Source: Robiginitomaculum sp. (GTDB lineage Bacteria > Pseudomonadota > Alphaproteobacteria > Caulobacterales > Maricaulaceae). Taken from it: 64,000 nucleotides of DNA. Where the stretch lies: the NCBI GenBank assembly GCA_021776525.1, contig JAJFFT010000005.1, forward strand, positions 186,001-250,000, read 5' to 3'. The notes under the pieces are model-generated. The model ran no database searches. It had not been told where the DNA came from and was given only the letters and a program-made list of their open reading frames with translations. A program made the translations under genes and the position numbers. Below are positions 58,302 through 64,000 of this stretch, in pieces. The number at the start of each line of letters is the position of its first letter. Position 1 is the stretch's first letter.

Positions 58302-58356
58302 CGAAATGCTTTAGCCAGTCCAGAATTTCTTAAGACCGTTCTGGCATAACCGCTCC

Positions 58357-59409
58357 ATGTCACACAAAGGCTTCTATATACATTCGCTCGATGGCCTGCG
58401 CGCCATAGCCGTTTTACTGGTCTTTGCGGGCCATGCCGGATTTGGTCATATTGTCCCCGGTGGGCTTGGCGTGACCATATTTTTCTTTTTGAGTGGGTTT
58501 TTGATCACCACTTTAATGCGCCGCGAGTTCGAGCAAACCGGGACTTTGAGTTTTTCAAAATTCTATATGCGCCGCGTCTATCGGATTTTGCCGCCCTTTT
58601 ATCTGGTCTTTGCACTGGTCATCATCCTGGCATTGGCGGGTGTTTTACAGAACAATATGACCTGGGATGCGTTGGTTGCGCAGGCCCTGCAAATGACCAA
58701 TTATTACCTGATTTTCGGCAACCCTGAACATACCGCGCCGGGCTTGACGGTGTTGTGGTCTCTTTCGGTTGAAGAGCATTTTTATCTGCTTTTTCCTTTG
58801 GCCTTTACGTTGATGGCGGTGCGCTTTAATCCATCTCGCATGGCCGCGATTATTGCGCTCTTTTGCGTGCTGGTGCTGCTCTGGCGGGTATATCTTGTGG
58901 TCGGCCAAGGGGTGCCGCAAGTGCGGACTTATTACGCCACCGATACCCGGATTGATTCGATCATGTTTGGTTGCATCATGGCATTATGGCATAATCCGGT
59001 GGTCGACCCGTTGGTTATTAAAAGCAAAGCCTTGATTCTCTCCTTGCTGGCTGGCGCTGGTGCTATCATGTTGTTTTGTCTGCTTTACCGCGATCCTGCA
59101 TTTCGCGAGACGGCACGATACAGCCTTCAGGGTGTGGCGCTGTTTCCGGTGTTTTATTTTGCCATCACCAAAAGCGATTGGCAGTTGTTTTCCTGGCTTA
59201 ACTGGGGTGTCATGCGCTATCTGGGAAAGGTGTCCTATACCGCTTATCTAATCCACCCAACGGCTATCGCTCTGGCGGTTTCATTCTTTCATTCCGAAAG
59301 CATACCAGTGATGCTGGTCGGCTTGGCGCTTACATTGGGTTTTTCAAGCCTGATGTACCATTTTGTCGAGCGGCATATGTCGGCGCTACGGGCCAAGCTT
59401 CATCCATAA
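58357..59409 (+). CDS. Acyltransferase 3 family membrane protein
   Basis: 350 residues with about ten hydrophobic helices. The family motifs SLDGLRAIAVLLVFAGHAGF (with the catalytic His) and FFLSGFLITTLMRREFE, plus WSLSVEEHFYLLFPL, are present. OafA-type proteins transfer acetyl or other acyl groups to sugars of surface polysaccharides. Its position inside the polysaccharide cluster supports O-acylation of the exported polymer. Only the membrane domain is present, no SGNH domain. Confidence 0.92.
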   Translation: MSHKGFYIHSLDGLRAIAVLLVFAGHAGFGHIVPGGLGVTIFFFLSGFLITTLMRREFEQTGTLSFSKFYMRRVYRILPPFYLVFALVIILALAGVLQNNMTWDALVAQALQMTNYYLIFGNPEHTAPGLTVLWSLSVEEHFYLLFPLAFTLMAVRFNPSRMAAIIALFCVLVLLWRVYLVVGQGVPQVRTYYATDTRIDSIMFGCIMALWHNPVVDPLVIKSKALILSLLAGAGAIMLFCLLYRDPAFRETARYSLQGVALFPVFYFAITKSDWQLFSWLNWGVMRYLGKVSYTAYLIHPTAIALAVSFFHSESIPVMLVGLALTLGFSSLMYHFVERHMSALRAKLHP

Positions 59410-59493
59410 CCAAGCGGATAATCTCCACATCTTATTAACCATAAAGATTTCTATTAGACGCAATGGCGTACGTGCGCCTATTCAGGATTTCTC

Positions 59494-60789
59494 ATGAGTT
59501 TGGTTTACGACAATGCGCCGCGACAGCCCTTTACCCTGGGGCAGGTGAGCGTGTTTCTGGAACTCACGGCCTTATTGGTCTTTTTGCTGATTTTTTCGGG
59601 TGGTTTTTTTGGCCCCCTGATTGTGGAAAAGGCGGCGGCTGATGATCTGCCATTTATCAAGCAGATCTATTATCTGGTCTATCTTGCCGTTCTTTTTCTT
59701 GTTCTTAGCAGGCCATGGGCCGTTGCCAACGGCATGTTGCGCAGCTTTTTATTGCTTTTACCGGTCTTTCTGGCTTTGGCCTCCAGCTATTGGTCGATCG
59801 CCCCGGCTGATACATTCCGCCGTGCTATAGCTTTGATGCTGACCACCATTTTTGCGATCTATCTGGCCTCCAGACTGGATTGGGCAGGCCTGGTTGAATT
59901 GTTGGCGACATGTTTTGCGGTACTGGCGGTGATGAGTTTTTTTCTGGCGCTTCTGGTGCCCTCCAAGGGCGTTATGCAAGAAATATTTCCGGGGGCCTGG
60001 TCCGGTCTGTGGTACGAAAAAAATGATCTTGGAATGAATATGGCCAAATGTGCACACCTAAGCCTGTGCGCCATGATTTTCAGGCCACAAAGACGATGGC
60101 TCTGGGGGATCATCCTGTTATTGGCGACAATACTGGTTTTGCTATCCACATCAAAAACCTCACTGATGGCTCTGTTCCTTGGGCTGGGCGGAGTGGGGGC
60201 TTTATACGTCTTTAAGCGCAGCCCCTTTATTGGCATTCCGATGCTTTATTTTGGTGTGATATTTGGCGGTGGTCTGGCCCTGGGGATTGAATACGCGCCC
60301 AAATTTATGTTCGGCTTGATCGGCAAAGACCCGACGCTGACCGGACGCACCGACATCTGGGCAGCCTTGTTTGCCCAGATCAAGGATCACCCCTGGCTCG
60401 GGCATGGTTATGCAGTTTTCTGGCTGGATGAAACCGGGCCGGCATTCTGGGTGCGTCAACGGACCCAGTGGTTGGTGCCAACGGCGCATAATGGCTGGCT
60501 GGAAACCTGGTTGTCTATTGGACTGGTCGGGGTTTTGTTATTTGCGCTCAGTTATATCAGTGCAATCATCGCGGGGCTGCGCGGTGTGCTGCACGAAAAA
60601 GCTGCCTATTGGGGGCTTATATCAACACTGGTTTTCTTGCTGTTCTCTCTGTCGGAAAGCAACATCTTGCAGCAGAATAATCTGGGCTGGATCGTCTTTG
60701 CAGCCACGGCGGCCAAACTGTTTGGTGCGGGTCCAAAGCAAGAAATCAAAGGGCAGATTCACCGTAAAAACGTGGCTCAAGGCCTTTGA
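59494..60789 (+). CDS. O-antigen ligase/polymerase-family membrane protein (Wzy/ExoQ-like)
   Basis: 431 residues with about eleven hydrophobic segments. The large periplasmic loop carries GRTDIWAALFAQIKDHPWLG and TAHNGWLETWLSIG, the Wzy_C (WaaL/ExoQ) pattern with the conserved Arg and His. This protein probably polymerises repeat units of the polysaccharide at the periplasmic side. Polymerase and ligase cannot be separated by sequence, but the Wza/Wzz neighbours favour polymerase. Its 3' end overlaps the convergent GT2 gene by 44 bp. Confidence 0.88.
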   Translation: MSLVYDNAPRQPFTLGQVSVFLELTALLVFLLIFSGGFFGPLIVEKAAADDLPFIKQIYYLVYLAVLFLVLSRPWAVANGMLRSFLLLLPVFLALASSYWSIAPADTFRRAIALMLTTIFAIYLASRLDWAGLVELLATCFAVLAVMSFFLALLVPSKGVMQEIFPGAWSGLWYEKNDLGMNMAKCAHLSLCAMIFRPQRRWLWGIILLLATILVLLSTSKTSLMALFLGLGGVGALYVFKRSPFIGIPMLYFGVIFGGGLALGIEYAPKFMFGLIGKDPTLTGRTDIWAALFAQIKDHPWLGHGYAVFWLDETGPAFWVRQRTQWLVPTAHNGWLETWLSIGLVGVLLFALSYISAIIAGLRGVLHEKAAYWGLISTLVFLLFSLSESNILQQNNLGWIVFAATAAKLFGAGPKQEIKGQIHRKNVAQGL

Positions 60790-61660
60790 ACCAGAACAGC
60801 TTGCCAAGGCCCTGTATGGCACGATCCAGTGTATCTGCCTGGCCTTTGGCACCAACAAGGCGTTTGCCGAGATAAAGGCCTCCAAAGGCTAGCAATTGCC
60901 CCAGCCCAACGCCCATCCAATAGAGCACACCAAAGATTTTGCGATGCTGCCAACAGGTTTGCGTTGGTCCCTGACCAAAGGCAAAGGCCTTGGCCAGTGA
61001 AAACGACAATGTTGCGCGGTCGGGCATGATCTCTTCAAAGACCAGTGCATTGGCGGCCCACGCAATCACTGCGCCATGAGCCTGTGCATGAGAGAAAAGT
61101 GCGTCGTCCTCGCCGCCGGTTTCATTTTTTGAAGCATCGAATACAGGCGCATCGTTAAAAAATTTCGCCCGTTTCAGCAAAGAATTGCCGCATCCGTAAT
61201 ACTGATCAATCAGGCCTGATTGCTCTGGCCCTTCGCGGGTAAAGCGCGCCTCGATATAATCCTTGTGGGCGACATCACCCTCGACCGTACCGCGCACCGG
61301 CCCAAAGACCAGATCGGCATTGGTTTGTGACTGGACCTCCAGCAAAGACTTTAACCAGCCTTCTGTTGCCACCTCATCATCATCCAAAAAGACGATCAAC
61401 TTGCCTTGCGCAAGGCTCAGGGCCGCATTGCGGGCGTTGGCGACGCCGGGTTCCGGCTCATGCCCATAGACGATAGCGCCGCGTGTGCTGGAGGCCAGTG
61501 CGTTGACCACGTCTCTGGCAGACCCTTGTGGGTCATTATCCAACACCACAATCTCGATCAGGGCATGATAACCTTTTTGCGCCAACACACTGTTGACTGC
61601 CCGGCGCACCCGATCGGGTCGCTTGAACGTTGGTATGACAACAGAGACATCGGGCTTCAT
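60746..61660 (-). CDS. Glycosyltransferase family 2
   Basis: 304 residues. GT-A fold: VSVVIPTFKRPDRVRRAVNS at the N-terminus, VVLDNDPQGS, and LIVFLDDDEVATEGWL with the DDD metal motif. A conserved GEDDALFSHAQAHG segment holds an acidic catalytic residue (ED). Two weak hydrophobic segments near the C-terminus (YWMGVGLGQLLAFGGLYLG) may tether it to the membrane. It adds a sugar to the lipid-linked repeat unit. Starts with a 4-bp overlap to the deacetylase gene. Confidence 0.9.
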   Translation of the reverse strand: MKPDVSVVIPTFKRPDRVRRAVNSVLAQKGYHALIEIVVLDNDPQGSARDVVNALASSTRGAIVYGHEPEPGVANARNAALSLAQGKLIVFLDDDEVATEGWLKSLLEVQSQTNADLVFGPVRGTVEGDVAHKDYIEARFTREGPEQSGLIDQYYGCGNSLLKRAKFFNDAPVFDASKNETGGEDDALFSHAQAHGAVIAWAANALVFEEIMPDRATLSFSLAKAFAFGQGPTQTCWQHRKIFGVLYWMGVGLGQLLAFGGLYLGKRLVGAKGQADTLDRAIQGLGKLFWFKGLEPRFYGESAL

Positions 61661-62433
61661 GCGGCTTGTTTGACCTCCGTCAATGAAGAAAATGCATCAC
61701 CCACGGTCTGTACGTCACATCCGGCTTCTTTAACCGCGGCGCACACCGCGTTCAGAAGTTCTGGCGTGCAGCCCCATTGACTTGGGGTGTCACGAACATC
61801 GTGGGTATAGAAGATCAGCCAGCCTGGCCCGGATTTCAGACCATCAACAAATGACAGGGCGGTGTCCCGGTCCTCCAGTGTGCCTTCTATGGGCACAGCA
61901 TTCAGTTGGTGCGCATCGGCATAACGCCGGTTTATGCCAGCCCGCACACCGCGCAAGTTTGCATAATGCTGGCCCAGCAAGTCTTTGGCGCGCGGCGACA
62001 CTTCGCCATAGGGAAAGGCAAATGAGGCCGGGCAGGCGGGCGCCCCCAGAGTGCGCAGGTATTTCTGATTACGGCGAATTTCGCGCTCAATCACCACCGG
62101 TGCGTTGATGGCACAATCGATATGGTTTTCTGTGTGGCAGCCAATTTCATGACCGCGGGCGATCAAGGCGCTAATGTCCTGTGGGGTAAACAGATCACCC
62201 AAATGGTTTGAGGTGTTCTCAAATCCGGCACTGGCGTAATACGTCCCGCGCCAGCCATAATTTTCAAGGATTTTTGCACCGGTTGTGGCGGCGCTGCGTG
62301 GAAAGTCATCAAAACTGAAGCTGACAACAAAACGATCTTGCGCACAATCAATCGGCTTGCGTGCTGCAAAGCGTGTCAGGCGGCGTTTTAAGGCGCTGAT
62401 GATCCCGTCAGAGGGCGTGTAGGGCGTGTTCAT
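61657..62433 (-). CDS. Polysaccharide deacetylase (NodB-type, CE4)
   Basis: 258 residues. The CE4 motifs are present: VSFSFDDFPRSAA with the Asp-Asp pair, RGHEIGCHTENHID (HxxxH zinc motif), and PASFAFPYGEVSP. IFYTHDVRD near the C-terminus supplies the last His. It removes N-acetyl groups from sugar polymers or lipid-linked units; no signal peptide is obvious, so a cytosolic role on intermediates is possible. ATG at 62433 (ATGA overlap with the upstream gene) is preferred over the frame opening at 62466. Confidence 0.9.
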   Translation of the reverse strand: MNTPYTPSDGIISALKRRLTRFAARKPIDCAQDRFVVSFSFDDFPRSAATTGAKILENYGWRGTYYASAGFENTSNHLGDLFTPQDISALIARGHEIGCHTENHIDCAINAPVVIEREIRRNQKYLRTLGAPACPASFAFPYGEVSPRAKDLLGQHYANLRGVRAGINRRYADAHQLNAVPIEGTLEDRDTALSFVDGLKSGPGWLIFYTHDVRDTPSQWGCTPELLNAVCAAVKEAGCDVQTVGDAFSSLTEVKQAA

Positions 62434-63383
62434 GAGAGAGCCTTTGCATACCAGCTGGAGCGCCATAATTTTAGCGCCACAATCCGCAAACGAAGCGGCA
62501 ATAGACCGCTTTTGTCGCGGGCCAGCGCAGCCAGAATGGGGCGAAAGAGTGAAAACCCGGGAATTTTACGCAAAAACTGCGCGGCTTTCCAGCTGGGCAA
62601 AGTCTGCGCCAGATCCGGGTGGCGTTGTACAAAACGTGCGTAATTTGGTGCAGAATCCTTGAACCTGCGCACCAGAGTATCGGCGCTTTCCAGGCCTAAA
62701 TGGCGGGCCGGATTATCAATGTGGATGATGGCATGGGTTTTTGCGGCGCGGGCGGCCCATTCGACATCTTCCCAGCCCCAGCCTGAAAACCCATCATCAA
62801 ACGGGCATTGGTTTAACACTGAGCTTCGGACCAGAAGGTTGGATGTGCACACGTGCTTGGCTGCATTTTGCGACCGTATGGCCGCCGGCAGGCAATCAGA
62901 GGTTTGCGAAAATGCCTGATGCAGGGCCAGTGCCGGTTCTACAGTCTCGATTGGTTGGACGCTGAACCCACCAAAGGCGATGTCCGGGTTTTGAGTGTTG
63001 GCACAATCAAACCAGTTTTGTAAAAACTCTTGGTCCTCGGGCATCATGTCAGCGTCCAGAAACAATACCCATTCACCGCGTGCCGCTTGGATCAGTGCGT
63101 TACGGGCCGCAGAACGGCCAAGGTTTTTCTGTGCGCTGATCAATTCTACCGGCAAGGCCGAGGCGTTGATGGCAGTGCTCATACGCTCGCTTAACGCCGG
63201 GTCACCGCTGCCATCATCATACAAAATGATCTCGATATGATCGGGGGCTTTCTGGTCAAGGCTTTGTAATAAGGTTTGCGGATCATCCTTATAGAAGGGG
63301 ATAAGAACACTGATGGTGACCGGTGCCCCAGTGTTCCAGGCGTTATTGGTGACCGTCCGTGCCATTGGCGTTTGCGCATTCAT
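62430..63383 (-). CDS. Glycosyltransferase family 2
   Basis: 317 residues. VTISVLIPFYKDDPQTLLQS, IILYDDGSGD and EWVLFLDADMMPED (the DxD motif) define the GT-A domain, and GWGWEDVEWAARA matches the conserved ED acid site of family 2 enzymes that extend polymers. The start is ATG at 63383, in a 4-bp overlap with the flippase gene; the frame is open to 63446. The gene is part of the same minus-strand operon as the deacetylase and the other GT2. Confidence 0.88.
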   Translation of the reverse strand: MNAQTPMARTVTNNAWNTGAPVTISVLIPFYKDDPQTLLQSLDQKAPDHIEIILYDDGSGDPALSERMSTAINASALPVELISAQKNLGRSAARNALIQAARGEWVLFLDADMMPEDQEFLQNWFDCANTQNPDIAFGGFSVQPIETVEPALALHQAFSQTSDCLPAAIRSQNAAKHVCTSNLLVRSSVLNQCPFDDGFSGWGWEDVEWAARAAKTHAIIHIDNPARHLGLESADTLVRRFKDSAPNYARFVQRHPDLAQTLPSWKAAQFLRKIPGFSLFRPILAALARDKSGLLPLRLRIVALKLWRSSWYAKALS

Positions 63384-64000
63384 GAGGACAGCACCTCGCC
63401 GCGATTGCGCAGACGGTCTAGCGCATGGAGCGCATAGTCTCGGCAATTGGCCAGATTAAAGACATAAGCGGCCAGCCCATAAAACACCGCGCCCAAACCG
63501 GCCTGGGCAAACAACAAGGCCAGCGCAGGCCATTGCGTGGGCCACGGGACCAGCATAACCCCGCCAGCCATAACGAAGCAGGCGGCCAGTGTCTTGGCGG
63601 CGGCTTTATAAGGCAAAGGCAGCGGAAAATACCGGCGGCCGACAATGGCGCTCAGCACCATGCCGGCAAAATAGGCGATCACTGTGGCGATCACTGCGCC
63701 TTGCAACCCCAGACGGGGCAGCAGGATGATATTCAAAATAATGTTCAACACAGCCGGAAACGCCATCACGGCGGCCATAACACCGGTACGCTTGGAAAGC
63801 GTGAAGGCCTCGTGCAGATAATACGTCATAACGCCATTCATCAAACCGGCCAGCGCGATCCATGGGATGATTGTGGCGGCTTGTTCACGAAAGGCCGGGC
63901 CGGTCATCACAGCGGCCAGCGGGGCGGCGACCAGCGCCAGACCGGTGGCGGCCGGAAACGTCAACAGCGCCATAAAGCCAAAGGCTTTGCGGGCCATTTT
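63380..64000 (-). CDS. Polysaccharide flippase, Wzx/MOP-type (partial at right edge)
   Basis: The 207 codons present are the C-terminal half of a multi-helix exporter. FGFMALLTFPAATGLALVAA, SKRTGVMAAVMAFPAVLNII and NIILLPRLGLQGAVIATVIAY are typical of the lipopolysaccharide/polysaccharide flippases (MOP superfamily), which move lipid-linked repeat units across the inner membrane. At least five hydrophobic helices lie in the visible part. The start is beyond the window. It is the first visible gene of the minus-strand operon flippase-GT2-deacetylase-GT2. Confidence 0.85.
   Translation of the reverse strand, partial: KMARKAFGFMALLTFPAATGLALVAAPLAAVMTGPAFREQAATIIPWIALAGLMNGVMTYYLHEAFTLSKRTGVMAAVMAFPAVLNIILNIILLPRLGLQGAVIATVIAYFAGMVLSAIVGRRYFPLPLPYKAAAKTLAACFVMAGGVMLVPWPTQWPALALLFAQAGLGAVFYGLAAYVFNLANCRDYALHALDRLRNRGEVLSS

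Overview
The window reads as a chromosomal segment of an alphaproteobacterium of moderate GC content. The evidence is an IscR-SUF operon holding both group I and group II cysteine desulfurases, a DUF5930-type M23 peptidase at the left edge, a TIGR02301 family protein, a FlgO/TolB-like TPR protein with an N-terminal membrane anchor, and alphaproteobacterial palindromic repeats. A Hyphomonadaceae/Maricaulales-like marine aerobe is my best guess (TonB receptor, soluble chemoreceptor, MotB, polysaccharide export), but no rRNA or other marker fixes the genus. I found no tRNA, rRNA, CRISPR array, transposase or phage gene.

Layout. 1-8.4 kb: start of an M23 peptidase, a ferritin-like DUF455 protein, Bcp peroxiredoxin, a large AsmA/YhdP-like protein, tyrS, anmK and an alpha/beta hydrolase. 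8.4-15.7 kb: an IscR-type box and a tightly overlapping Fe-S assembly operon iscR-iscS-sufB-cupin-sufC-sufD-sufS-sufT, with an unexplained cupin between sufB and sufC. 15.8-17.3 kb: a secreted low-complexity protein with spaced cysteine pairs. 17.3-22.3 kb: glpD, a small ABM monooxygenase, glpK and a GMC oxidoreductase. 22.4-24.7 kb: tandem mlaA copies plus mlaC (outer-membrane lipid transport). 24.7-29 kb: motB, a penicillin-acylase family protein and a 3-hydroxyisobutyrate-dehydrogenase family gene. 29-30.2 kb: an AT-rich islet with one unrecognised gene. 30.2-32.3 kb: divergent oxyR and dps followed by a Prx5-type peroxiredoxin. 32.4-35 kb: a cytoplasmic chemoreceptor and mdh.

35.0-35.9 kb is a second accessory spot: a palindromic repeat, a decayed copy of the 3' end of tag, and an AT-rich lipoprotein gene beside the intact tag. 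36.4-43.9 kb: ygfZ, a dihydroorotase-family gene, small exported and membrane proteins (including a 59-aa superinfection-immunity-like protein), DUF3179, a thioesterase and the FlgO/TPR protein, whose linker is encoded by two palindromic repeats. 44-49.6 kb: gatCAB divergent from pyrB-pyrC', where pyrC' encodes a catalytically dead dihydroorotase homologue. 49.7-54.2 kb: a TonB-dependent receptor and an esterase lipoprotein. 54.9-64 kb: a polysaccharide synthesis and export cluster (Wza-like, Wzz-like, a kinase-like ATPase with a broken P-loop, acyltransferase, Wzy-like, two GT2 enzymes, a deacetylase, a Wzx-like flippase).

No single textbook new system stands out. The best leads are the cupin inside the SUF operon, the AT-rich orphan gene at 29.1-30.1 kb, the tag-flanked islet at 35.1-35.9 kb, the non-catalytic partners (PyrC' and the Wzc-like ATPase), the repeat-encoded linker and the cysteine-pair secreted protein.
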